64,000 nucleotides of DNA from Nemophila menziesii (Eukaryota > Streptophyta > Magnoliopsida > Boraginales > Hydrophyllaceae): assembly GCA_029959085.1 (NCBI GenBank), contig JARWIR010000245.1, forward strand, positions 1 to 64,000. Direction: 5' to 3'. The notes beneath the pieces are model-generated. The model was not told the origin of the DNA and made no database searches. It saw nothing but the letters and a program-made list of their open reading frames with translations. The position numbers were made by a program, and so were the translations under genes. Shown piece by piece: positions 24,196 through 36,440 of the stretch. Numbering within the stretch: position 1 is the stretch's first letter; each line of letters opens with the position of its first letter.

Positions 24196-26502
24196 AAAGT
24201 ATTCTTATATATAAAGATGTAAGCACATATTGATCACATTATGCTTTCTTCATTGTAAATTTACGCACCGCTTGAAAAGTACATTTGAAGACCTTTTATT
24301 TTAATATCTTTATATTTTAATGATTAATGACCCATCATCTGAATTTTTTAAGTGTGATATATTCTAGTAAAACTACCTATGAAATTTCAATTAATCATCA
24401 TTTTTAAGGAACTAACCACTCATATTTCAAAGAAAGTATTTAATACAAAAATGACGGGTTTATTGATATGTTCAACAATATAAGATTGTGAGGCGTTTAG
24501 ACAATTTTGTCCCTTTACAAGAATAAATATATCGGGTGGGCTTGCCTATCTCACCGAAAATAACATTTTAGTAATCCTAATAATAATATTAGTATTGAGA
24601 ATCATATTCTGAAAAATTAAATAAACAACCCAATAATACTCATAAGGATGGAACTTCTGTTCATAGTTCGACCTATAAAAAATATTGCACCTAAAGTACA
24701 TTTGCTTTACTCATAAAAAAAGTGAACTTGATGAAAAAAGAAAGGAAGCAATGCTACGAATATATAACAAAATAAACATTATTTAATTTTTTTTTCATGT
24801 TGATGTTGTACATTTTTTGTCAAAATGTTGTATTTGATATTTAATAGTTGAACAGAGAAAATGGAATTTACTTTTGACAATATAAATATGATACTACGTG
24901 GTTAAATGATAGATTGGATTTGAAATAAATTAAGGCTTTAAGGTTTAACTTTAAAAATTGTGGAGCAGAATGTTCTGTGAACAAAAGATTTTTTTTTTTT
25001 AAATTAAGCTTTGGTCAAAATAAAATATTAAAACTCAGGTAGACAATGGTCTCCCTAATAGGCAGCCATGATTACACAAAAGCAAAAGAGGTTAGTTCCA
25101 CCCTTAACTTGCAAGTGAAGCCTTTTATTTCCCTTTATATGTTTTTCTAACAATGGTAAGTTTTTTTATTGGCATTACATTATTAATTTTATTCCACGTG
25201 CCACTGTATAATTGATATTAATAAATAACTATACCGCCTCGTCTGCCGTAATAGGACAACATTTATAACATAATAAATAAACAAAAAAAAGATAAAATTG
25301 TAACAAACTCGAAAAAAATATAGGACTTAAATATTACATTTGCAAAATTAGAGACTAATTCCAAGAAAAAATTCAAATGTTAAGTTTGAACAGTATTAAC
25401 AATTCAATCATCATATTTTTTTATTCCTAAAATATCAAGGACTATAACATTTTCATAGAAATATATTGCAAATTCTTTTTTAATTTTTATGTGAATTTTT
25501 TTGCATACTAAATAGACTGATAACTAAGAATACCCAAATAAAATTTTCAATATAAATAATTCCAATAAATAAAAAATAACATGTTTCCAATAAAGTTCAA
25601 GTAATGAGTTTTCCAAACTAGGAGAAAATATATTTAAAAATAAAAAAACATAATCAATCAAATTTACAAATAACAATAATACTTTTCTTCCTATCCATTA
25701 GAAATATCCAAAATAATGAAAAAGAGTATATCCATTATAAAGGAGAAATAATAAGCTATTTACAAGACAATAAAAAAAAGAATTGAACATTAACATGTTA
25801 AAGAATTTTCAATTGAAATGGAATAATCAATCTAAAACAAAACAACACTTAAAGACAATCATTACAAAAGGATGACACTATATATCAAATTTAAGTACAA
25901 TTTACTAGTGTGATGTGTAATGTATAGATAAGAAATAGTTGGGGTTAGAGTTTGATATAATAAATAGTTGTGTTATGTGTTATGTACAATTAAAGGTATA
26001 ATACTTATACCGATACTCGTATAAGTAACTTTTTTTATTAATATATTTTTTTACCTTTTGGTTAATTGAATAAATTTTGAGTTATCCTTTTTTTATTATA
26101 ACATAACATATAAAGTTAATTATGGTTTATTTTTAATTCTTTATACAATAAGTGCGATTAGTTTTTTTTTTTATTTATATCATTTGTTGAATTTTCAGTT
26201 GTTTTTATTATCATAACATATTATATATAGTTAATTATGATGTATTTTTATTCTTAATACAGTAAGCTCCAATTCTTTTTGTTATTATATAGTTTATTAA
26301 ATTTTGATATTTTATCTTATTTGAATCGATAGTAGTAAATTGTGATTTAGATGTATTACATCTTTGTTTATTAAGAAATCTTTATTTCCTTAATATCTTT
26401 ATTATATACAGACAAGTAAGAATAAAATATCAAAAGAAAATTTGTAGCCATTACAGTCTAAAACATTGACTAGACTTGACTAAGAAGCAAGAAAACAGAT
26501 CA

Positions 26503-26769
26503 TCACTTCATCCTTTCCAAACTCCCAGAAGCAGCTGCTGGGATACCTAGTGGAGTATTGGAAGGTGAAGATGGATTGGTTAAACTCCCATCCCGAATGT
26601 TACTTCCTTGAAGATTAAGATTATCATAGCTCTTGTTGAAGAAATTATGCGTTTCTTGTTGTACGCATTATCTGGTTTGGCTATTTCTTTAATGGATGAA
26701 CTTGATGTGACGTTAGCTAGGCTGGTGTAAGATTTGGATTTACCAGCATAGAACTATTATAGGCCTCTC
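26503..26769 (-). pseudogene. OXS3-like exon fragment, unit 5/6 junction
   Basis: Core motif intact after the two ancestral stops, with the ancestral frameshift. The tail reads SPSNT in place of SHSNT, as in most central-array copies. TAG acceptor-like site. Confidence 0.65.
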
Positions 26770-29700
26770 CTAAACAAGTCAAACAAGATACAAAATGTTA
26801 AAAAAAAAATAAAAACAAAAATATGTGGATTCACTTAATATATCATATATAAATCATTTTAAATTCCCGAACCCTTGACCTGAAAAAAAAAACTTCAAAT
26901 TATTTTGTCGTATTAAAATGACTACGATGTCCTAATTGGCTAATAACATTCATACATAGAATACTTTTAAAACGGCATTCATATCAGTCTGTAAGATTTA
27001 CCATTCCTTCGATAAAATTTAGTTTATATTGTATAGAAATATATACTACCTTACAAAAAAAACATTATACATTAGTTTATTATGTCTTTATAATTTTATC
27101 AAATCACCATTGAATCCATTTAAGTCTAAAACAAATTCATGTTCTCCCTTAATTTATTTAAAAACTAATTTTATACAAACCCCATATAGCTGTTACATTA
27201 CATGACAAGAAAATCAAGCAGAGTGCACTTTTTCTGTAATTGACATCCAAATACAAAACAATTAACAAAGAAAAATTAAAATACAAATTAACCAAAGAAA
27301 TTTAGCTTTGAAATAAGATGTAAAAATTGGTTTTTCAGAAAAGGAGTTGTAAACAGGGCAGAAGAGCATATATCCATTATAAACAAGAAAAAATAATTTT
27401 AGATCCAATAAAAAAATAATCTATTTACAAGGGATCAATGAAAAAAAAAAAAAATTCAAACCTGGCCAAAATTTGTCTTATTGAAATGGAATGGTCATCA
27501 ATCAGAAAAAAGAAACACTTGACTGGAAGAGAAGAAGATCGACAGCGAAAAAAATGACATTGAAAAAAGGATGCATCAAAGTATTAAATATATTTTAAGT
27601 AATAATTTGAAGAAAATAATACATATAGTATAGAGTACTGATTATTTTGTGTGTGTAATGTGTTATTTATATCTTGGAAAGGGTGGAGCCTAAAGTTCGA
27701 TATTAGGAAAGCAGGCGGCGCTATGGTTTTTGATATCATAAATGGAAAAAGAAGATGTTATATAGGGCTATCAACCAGATGAACCCAGTACAAACTATCC
27801 TAAAAACCAAACTCACCTTTGATGGCCCAATGGGTTTCAAAATTAAATTTTCTTTGGCTTGGACCAATCTATAGATCAGGACTCTCTGGTGAAGTGACTT
27901 AATATTTATTCACTTGGCAAACGCTATTATATAATATACCACATTCTTATCTCATCTCTCTCGATACAATACAAGATCCAAATCTCATGCCTTTTTCAAT
28001 TTGTGTCCAACCTATCTCGATACTCTTATAGTAAAATAACCTTCAAAGTACTCATTCATCTAACAATATGGTTTGTATTTATATGAGATTCAATGTTCTA
28101 AAGTGGTTGATGTTTTTACCATGTTTAGTTCTTTCTACTATGTAACTTATATGTTTTTGAAAATTGGTATATAAGGCGTCATTAATTTTTTGTAATTGCA
28201 TATAATTTGTTGAATTATCATACTATAACTTATTTGAAATAATATACATTTAGGATATTTTTATGATATACAAGTAAAATGTGTTTTAGATGTTTTTGAT
28301 ATTTGTTTATTGAAAATTTCATTTATTTTATTTTCTTAATATGTTTATCATTTATAATAGAATACTTATTATGCAAAGAATTTGAGATTAAACTTGACTA
28401 TATTATCAGTTTCTTAAAAGGTTTTAACACTTTAATTTTATAACTATATGGTTTTTTAGATGGATGAACTCGAGTATTTACAAGATTCTTAGATACTTTT
28501 AATACTGAGACATGATTGAAAGTAGCGATAATAGAGTTTATGTCATTAATGATACTAGTTAAACATAATATTTTGCATCAAAGTAGATATTGATGATCGG
28601 TTGTTTTACGACATCTTGCATTCTTAATAAGGATAACACACAATTTATACACTTATGTTTACAAGTTTTGATTGGTGATAGAATAATAAACATTATCCAT
28701 TAGCAGAAATAGCGTTTTGACATCTTTTGGGTCTTTTTGGAAGTGTTTTGAGATCTTTTTGGGCATTTTCAAGATGGGATTGTCCTTCACAAGTAGCAAA
28801 TATTTAAGTCCATTAAAAAAACTTTCGATGACACTCTGATACTCAAGTTAATAATAAATTTATGATAAAGTCCTCAAACAAGGGTGCATATAAGAGGGGT
28901 GAAATGGTATATTTTGTACCATTTTCAATAATATATTGGAAATGTCTTACTCTACTGGGAAAAGATTGTTACAACACATATTTGTAAATATTCCTAGTGT
29001 GATTCTTATATATATATATATATCCAAAGAATTCTAATATATAAGGATGTAAGCACATATTGATCACATTATGCTTTCTTCATTGTAAATTAACGTAGCG
29101 CTTGAAAAGTACATTTGAAGACCTTTTATTTTAATATCTTTACTATTTTAATGATTAATGACCCATCATCCGAATTTTTTAAGTGTGATATATTCTAGTA
29201 AAACTACCTATGAAATTTCAATTCATCTTCATTTTTAAGGAATTAACAACTCATATTTCAAAGAAAGTATTTAATACAAAAATGGCGGGTTTATTAATAT
29301 GATAAACAATATAAGATTGTGAGGCGTTTAGACAATTTTGTCCCTTTACAAGAATGAATATATCGGGTGGGCTTGCCTATCTCACCGAAAATAACATTTT
29401 AGTAGTCCTAATAATAATATTAGTATTGAGAATCATATTCTGAAAAATTAAATAAACAACCCAATAATACTCATAAGGATGGAACTTCTGTTCATAGTTT
29501 GACCTATAAAAAATATTGCACCTAAAGTACATTTGCTTTACTCATAAAAAAAGTGAACTTGATGAAAAAAGAGAGGAAGCAATGCTACGAATATATAACA
29601 AAATAAACATTATTTAATTTTTTTTTCATGTTGATGTTGTACGTTTTTTGTCAAAATGTTGTATTTGATATTTAATAGTTGGACAGAGAAAATGGAAGTT

Positions 29701-31511
29701 ACTTTTGACAATATAAAAATGATACTACGTGGTTAAATGATAGATTGGATTTGAAATAAATTAAGGCTTTAAGGTTTAACTTTAAAAATTGTGGGGCAGA
29801 ATGTTCTGTGAACAAAAGATTTTTTTTTTTTAAATTAAGCTTTGATCAAAATAAAATATTAAAACTCAGGTAGACAATGGTCTTCCTAATAGGCAGCCCT
29901 GATTACACAAAAGGAAAAGAGGTTAGTTCCACCCTTAACTTGCAAGTGAAGCCTTTTATTTCCCTTTTTATGTTTTTCTAACAATGGTAAGTTTTTTTTA
30001 TTGGCATTACATTATTAATTTTATTCCACGTGCCACTGTATAATTGATATTAATAAATAACTATAGTGCCTCGTTTGCCCTAATAGGACAACACATATAA
30101 CATAATGAAAAAACAAAAAAAAAGATAAAATTGTAACAAACTCGAAAAAAATATAGGACTTAAATATTACATTTGCAAAATTAGAGACTAATTCCAAGAA
30201 AAAATTCAAATGTTAAGTTTGAAGAGTATTAACAATTCAATCATCATATTTTTTTATTCCTAAAATATCAAGGACTATAACATTTTCATAGAAATATATT
30301 GCAAATTCTTTTTTAATTTTTATGTGAATTTTTTTGCATACTACATAGACTGATAACTAAGAATACCGAACTAAAATTTTCAATATAAATAATTCCAATA
30401 AATAAAAAATGACATGTTTCCAATAAAGTTCAAGTAATGAGTTTTCCAAACTAGGAGAAAATATATTTAAAAATAAAAAAACATAATCAATCAAATTTAC
30501 AAATAACAATAATACTTTTCTTCCTATCCATTAGAAATATCCAAAATAATGAAAAAGAGTATATCCATTATAAAGGAGAAATAATAAGCTATTTACAAGA
30601 CAATAAAAAAAAGAATTGAACATTAACCTGTGAAAGAATTTTCAATTGAAATGGAATGATCAATCTAAAACAAAACAACACTTAAAGATAATCATTACAA
30701 AAGGATGACACTATATATCAAATTTAAGTACAATTTACTAGTGTGATGTGTAATGTATAGATAAGAAATAGTTGGGGTTTGAGTTTGATATAATAAATAG
30801 TTGTGTTATGTGTTATGTACAATTAAAGGTATAATACTTATACCGATACTCGTATAAGTAACTTTTTTATTAATATATTTTTTTACCTTTTCGTTAATTG
30901 AATAAATTATGAGTTATCCTTTTTTTATTATAACATAACATATAAATTTGATTATGGTTTATTTTTAATTCTTTATACAATAAGTGCGATTAGTTTTTTT
31001 TATTATTTATATCATTTGATGAATTTTCAGTTGTTTTTATTATCATAACATATTATATATATTTAATTATGATGTATTTTTATTCTTAATACAGTAAGGT
31101 CCAATTGTTTTTGTTATTATGTAGTTTATTCAATTTTGATATTTTATCTTATTTGAATTGATACTAGTAAATTGTGATTTAGATGTATTTCATCTTTGTT
31201 TATTAAGATTTTGAATTCTTTATTTCCTTAATATCTTTATTATATACAGACAAGTAAGAATAAAATATCAAAAGAAAATTTGTAGCCATTACAGTCTAAA
31301 ACATTGACTAGACTTGACTAAGAAGCAAGAAAACAGATCATCACTTCATCCTTTCCAAACTCCCAGAAGCAGCTGCTGGGATACCTAGTGGAGTATTGGA
31401 AGGTGAAGATGGATTGGTTAAACTCCCATCCCGAATGTTACTTCCTTGAAGATTAAGATTATCATAGCTCTTGTTGAAGAAATTATGCGTTTCTTGTTGT
31501 ACGCATTATAT
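26674..31511. repeat. Array unit 6 (4,838 nt)
   Basis: Subfamily A with mutated telo-box. It is a close copy of unit 4 from about 27075 onward; the first ~400 bases do not carry unit 4's variants. (TA)n is 17 nt at 29007-29023. No gene seen from 27870 to 31340. Confidence 0.95.
27663..27865 (-). promoter_or_regulatory. Promoter-like module, unit 6
   Basis: Subfamily A. TATA 27765-27758, TATAAATAA 27671-27663, telo-box mutated. Confidence 0.4.
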
Positions 31512-31607
31512 GGTTTGGCTATTTCTTTTATGGATGAACTTGATGTGACGTTAGCTAGGCTGGTGTAAGATTTGGATTTACCAGCTTAGAACTATTATAG
31601 GCCTCTC
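31341..31607 (-). pseudogene. OXS3-like exon fragment, unit 6/7 junction
   Basis: Near copy of the 21644 fragment, with the same extra TAA in the FYAGK codons (plus-strand AGCTTAGAAC near 31585). Confidence 0.65.
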
Positions 31608-32499
31608 CTAAACAAGTCAAACAAGATACAAAATGTTAAAAAAAATAAAAACAAAAATATGTGGATTCACTTAATATATCATATATAAATCATTTTAAAT
31701 TCCCCAATCCTTGACCAGAAAAAAAAACTCCAAATTATTTTGTCGTATTAAAATGACTACGATGTCCTAATTGGCTAATGGCATTCATACATAGAATACT
31801 TTTAAAACGGCATTCATATCAATCTGTAAGATTTACCATTCCTTCGATAAAATTTAGTTTATAATGTATAGAAATATATACTACCTTACATAAACAACAT
31901 TATACATTAGTCTATTATGTCTTTATAATTTTATCAAATCACCATTGAATCCATATTAGTCTAAAACAAATTCATGTTCTTCCTCAATTTATTTAAAAAC
32001 TAATTTTATACAAACCCCATATAGGTGCTACATTACATGACAAGAAAATCAATCAGAGTGCACTTTTTCTGTAATTGACATCCAAATACAAAACAATTAA
32101 CAAAGAAAAATTAAAATACAAATTAACCAAAGAAATTTAGCTTTGAAATAAGATGTAAAAATTGGTTTTTCAGAAAAGGAGTTGTAAACAGGACAGGAAA
32201 GCATAAATCCATTATAAACAAGAAAAAATAATTTTAGATCCAATAAATAAATAATCTATTTACAAGGGATCAATGAAAATAAATAAATAAATTTAAACCT
32301 GGCCAAAATTTGTCTCATTGAAATGGAATGGTCATCAATCAGAAAAAAGAAACACTTGACTGGAAGAGAAGAAGATCGACAGCTAAAAAAATGACATTGA
32401 AAAAAGGATGCATCAAAGTATGAAATATATTTTAAGAAATAATTTGAAGAAAATAATACATACAGTACAGAGTACTGATTGTTTTGTGTGTGTAATGTG

Positions 32500-32701
32500 T
32501 TATTTATATCTTGGAAAGGGTGGAGCCTAAAGTTCGATATTAGGAAAGCAGGCGGCGCTAGGGTTTTTGATATAAAAAATGGAAGAAGAAGATGTTATAT
32601 AGGGCTATCAACCAGATGAACCCAGTACAAAGGATCTAAAAACCAAACTCACCTTTGATGGCCCAATAGGTTTCAAAATTAATTTTTCTTGGGCTTGGGC
32701 C
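32500..32701 (-). promoter_or_regulatory. Promoter-like module, unit 7
   Basis: Subfamily B, complete: distal site II pair (ends 32701), TATA 32602-32595, telo-box 32566-32558, TATAAATAA 32508-32500. Confidence 0.5.
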
Positions 32702-33833
32702 AATCTACAGATTAGGACTCTCTGGTGAAGTGACTTAATATTTATTCACTTGGCACACGCTATTATATAATATACCACATTCTTATCTCATCTCTCTTGA
32801 TACAATACAAAATCCTAATCTCATGCCTTTTTCAATTTGTGTCCAATCTATCTCGATACTCTTATAGTAAAATAACCTTCAAAGTACTCATTAATCTAAC
32901 AATATGGTCTATATTTATATGAGATTCAATGTTCTAAAGTGGTTGATGTTTTTACCATGTTTAGTTCTTTCTACTCTGTAACTTATATGGTTTTAAAAAT
33001 TGGTACATAAGGCGTCATTAATTTTTTGTAATTGCATATAATTTGTTGAATTATCATACTATAACTTATTTGAAATAATATACATTTAGGATATTTATAT
33101 GATATACAAGTAAAATATGTTTTAGATGTTTTTGATATTTGTTTATTGAAAATTTCAATTATTTTATTTTCTTAATATGTTTATCATTTATAATAGAATA
33201 ATTATTATGCAAAGAATTTGAGATTAAACTTGACTATATTATCAGTTTCTTAAAAGGTTGTAACACTTTAATTTTATAACTATATGGTTTTTTAGATGGA
33301 TGAACTCGAGTATTTACAAGATTCTTAGATACTTTTAATATTGAGACATGATTGAAAGTACCGATAATAGAGTGGTTGTCATTAATGATACTAGTTAAAC
33401 ATAATATTTTGCATCAAAGTAGATATTGATGATCTGTTGTTTTACGACATCTTGCATTCTTAATAAGGATAACACACAATTTATACACTTATGTTTACAA
33501 GTTTTGATTGGAGATAGAATAATAAATATTATCCATTAGCAGAAATACCGTTTTGACATCTTTAAGTCTTTTTGGAAGTGTTTTGAGATCTTTTTGGGCC
33601 TTTTCAAGATGGGATTGTCCTTCACAAGTAGCAAATATTTAAGTCCATTAAAAAAACTTTTGATGACACTCTGGTACTCAAGTTAATAATAAATTTATAA
33701 TAAAGTCCTCAAACAAGGGTGCATATAATAGGGGTGAAATGGTATATTTTGTACCATTTTCATAGTGGAAATGTCTTACTCTACTGGGAAAAGATCGTTA
33801 CAACACATATTTGTAAATATTCCTAGTGTGATT

Positions 33834-33835
<2 letters not shown>

Positions 33836-33864
<29 letters not shown>
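33836..33864. repeat. (TA)14.5 microsatellite, unit 7
   Basis: Duplicate of the unit 5 tract, now about half its length. Confidence 0.97.
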
Positions 33865-33866
<2 letters not shown>

Positions 33867-36173
33867 AAAGTATTCTTATATATAAAGATGTAAGCACATA
33901 TTGATCACATTATGCTTTCTTCATTGTAAATTTACGCACCGCTTGAAAAGTACATTTGAAGACCTTTTATTTTAATATCTTTATATTTTAATGATTAATG
34001 ACCCATCATCTGAATTTTTTAAGTGTGATATATTCTAGTAAAACTACCTATGAAATTTCAATTAATCATCATTTTTAAGGAACTAACCACTCATATTTCA
34101 AAGAAAGTATTTAATACAAAAATGACGGGTTTATTGATATGTTCAACAATATAAGATTGTGAGGCGTTTAGACAATTTTGTCCCTTTACAAGAATAAATA
34201 TATCGGGTGGGCTTGCCTATCTCACCGAAAATAACATTTTAGTAATCCTAATAATAATATTAGTATTGAGAATCATATTCTGAAAAATTAAATAAACAAC
34301 CCAATAATACTCATAAGGATGGAACTTCTGTTCATAGTTCGACCTATAAAAAATATTGCACCTAAAGTACATTTGCTTTACTCATAAAAAAAGTGAACTT
34401 GATGAAAAAAGAAAGGAAGCAATGCTACGAATATATAACAAAATAAACATTATTTAATTTTTTTTTCATGTTGATGTTGTACATTTTTTGTCAAAATGTT
34501 GTATTTGATATTTAATAGTTGAACAGAGAAAATGGAATTTACTTTTGACAATATAAATATGATACTACGTGGTTAAATGATAGATTGGATTTGAAATAAA
34601 TTAAGGCTTTAAGGTTTAACTTTAAAAATTGTGGAGCAGAATGTTCTGTGAACAAAAGATTTTTTTTTTTAAATTAAGCTTTGGTCAAAATAAAATATTA
34701 AAACTCAGGTAGACAATGGTCTCCCTAATAGGCAGCCATGATTACACAAAAGCAAAAGAGGTTAGTTCCACCCTTAACTTGCAAGTGAAGCCTTTTATTT
34801 CCCTTTATATGTTTTTCTAACAATGGTAAGTTTTTTTATTGGCATTACATTATTAATTTTATTCCACGTGCCACTGTATAATTGATATTAATAAATAACT
34901 ATACCGCCTCGTCTGCCGTAATAGGACAACATTTATAACATAATAAATAAACAAAAAAAAAGATAAAATTGTAACAAACTCGAAAAAAATATAGGACTTA
35001 AATATTACATTTGCAAAATTAGAGACTAATTCCAAGAAAAAATTCAAATGTTAAGTTTGAACAGTATTAACAATTCAATCATAATATTTTTTTATTCCTA
35101 AAATATCAAGGACTATAACATTTTCATAGAAATATATTGCAAATTCTTTTTTAATTTTTATGTGAATTTTTTTGCATACTAAATAGACTGATAACTAAGA
35201 ATACCCAAATAAAATTTTCAATATAAATAATTCCAATAAATAAAAAATGACATGTTTCCAATAAAGTTCAAGTAATGAGTTTTCCAAACTAGGAGAAAAT
35301 ATATTTAAAAATAAAAAAACATAATCAATCAAATTTACAAATAACAATAATACTTTTCTTCCTATCCATTAGAAATATCCAAAATAATGAAAAAGAGTAT
35401 ATCCATTATAAAGGAGAAATAATAAGCTATTTACAAGACAATAAAAAAAAGAATTGAACATTAACATGTTAAAGAATTTTCAATTGAAATGGAATAATCA
35501 ATCTAAAACAAAACAACACTTAAAGACAATCATTACAAAAGGATGACACTATATATCAAATTTAAGTACAATTTACTAGTGTGATGTGTAATGTATAGAT
35601 AAGAAATAGTTGGGGTTAGAGTTTGATATAATAAATAGTTGTGTTATGTGTTATGTACAATTAAAGGTATAATACTTATACCGATACTCGTATAAGTAAC
35701 TTTTTTTATTAATATATTTTTTTACCTTTTGGTTAATTGAATAAATTTTGAGTTATCCTTTTTTTATTATAACATAACATATAAAGTTAATTATGGTTTA
35801 TTTTTAATTCTTTATACAATAAGTGCGATTAGTTTTTTTTGTTATTTATATCATTTGTTGAATTTTCAGTTGTTTTTATTATCATAACATATTATATATA
35901 GTTAATTATGATGTATTTTTATTCTTAATACAGTAAGCTCCAATTGTTTTTGTTATTATATAGTTTATTAAATTTTGATATTTTATCTTATTTGAATCGA
36001 TACTAGTAAATTGTGATTTAGATGTATTACATCTTTGTTTATTAAGAAATCTTTATTTCCTTAATATCTTTATTATATACAGACAAGTAAGAATAAAATA
36101 TCAAAAGAAAATTTGTAGCCATTACAGTCTAAAACATTGACTAGACTTGACTAAGAAGCAAGAAAACAGATCA

Positions 36174-36440
36174 TCACTTCATCCTTTCCAAACTCCCAGA
36201 AGCAGCTGCTGGGATACCTAGTGGAGTATCGGAAGGTGAAGATGGATTGGTTAAACTCCCATCCCGCATGTTACTTCCTTGAAGATTAAGATTATCATAG
36301 CTCTTGTTGAAGAAATTATGTGTTTCTTGTTGTACGCATTATCTGGTTTGGCTATTTCTTTAATGGATGAACTTGATGTGACGTTAGCTAGGCTGGTGTA
36401 AGATTTGGATTTACCAGCATAGAACTATTATAGGCCTCTC
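36174..36440 (-). pseudogene. OXS3-like exon fragment, unit 7/8 junction
   Basis: Two ancestral stops and the ancestral frameshift. Private substitutions: GTATCGG (36227), CCGCATG (36265) and TGTGTTTC (36319), the last in the KKR region. Confidence 0.65.

Larger units (their letters stand above)
21815..26673. repeat. Array unit 5 (4,859 nt)
   Basis: Subfamily B with intact telo-box. It has the longest TA tract of the array, 55 nt at 24139-24193. Variants GATTGTTTTG (near 22780), GGATCTAAAAACC (near 22937) and ATGGTCTATATT (near 23206) are shared only with unit 7. No gene seen from 23010 to 26500. Confidence 0.95.
17390..26760. repeat. Dimer duplication, copy 1 (units 4-5)
   Basis: Units 4 and 5 belong to different subfamilies but recur in the same order as units 6 and 7, offset 9,689-9,697 nt. 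Ends are approximate, set from where shared private variants begin and end. Confidence 0.8.
31512..36344. repeat. Array unit 7 (4,833 nt)
   Basis: Subfamily B with intact telo-box, a close copy of unit 5. Its TA tract is only 29 nt (33836-33864), against 55 nt in unit 5. No gene seen from 32710 to 36170. Confidence 0.95.
27075..36440. repeat. Dimer duplication, copy 2 (units 6-7)
   Basis: Carries the unit 4 and unit 5 private variants in order, including the extra stop in the OXS3-like exon (31585). The two copies have since diverged slightly, for example in TA tract length. Confidence 0.8.

Noticed and set aside
30021..30209. A 62-codon minus-strand ORF that recurs at 34859, 39690, 44479 and 49115
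   Set aside because: Very rich in Phe, Ile and Leu from AT-rich DNA, broken in other units by single-base changes, no recognisable domain. Its recurrence only reflects the repeat.
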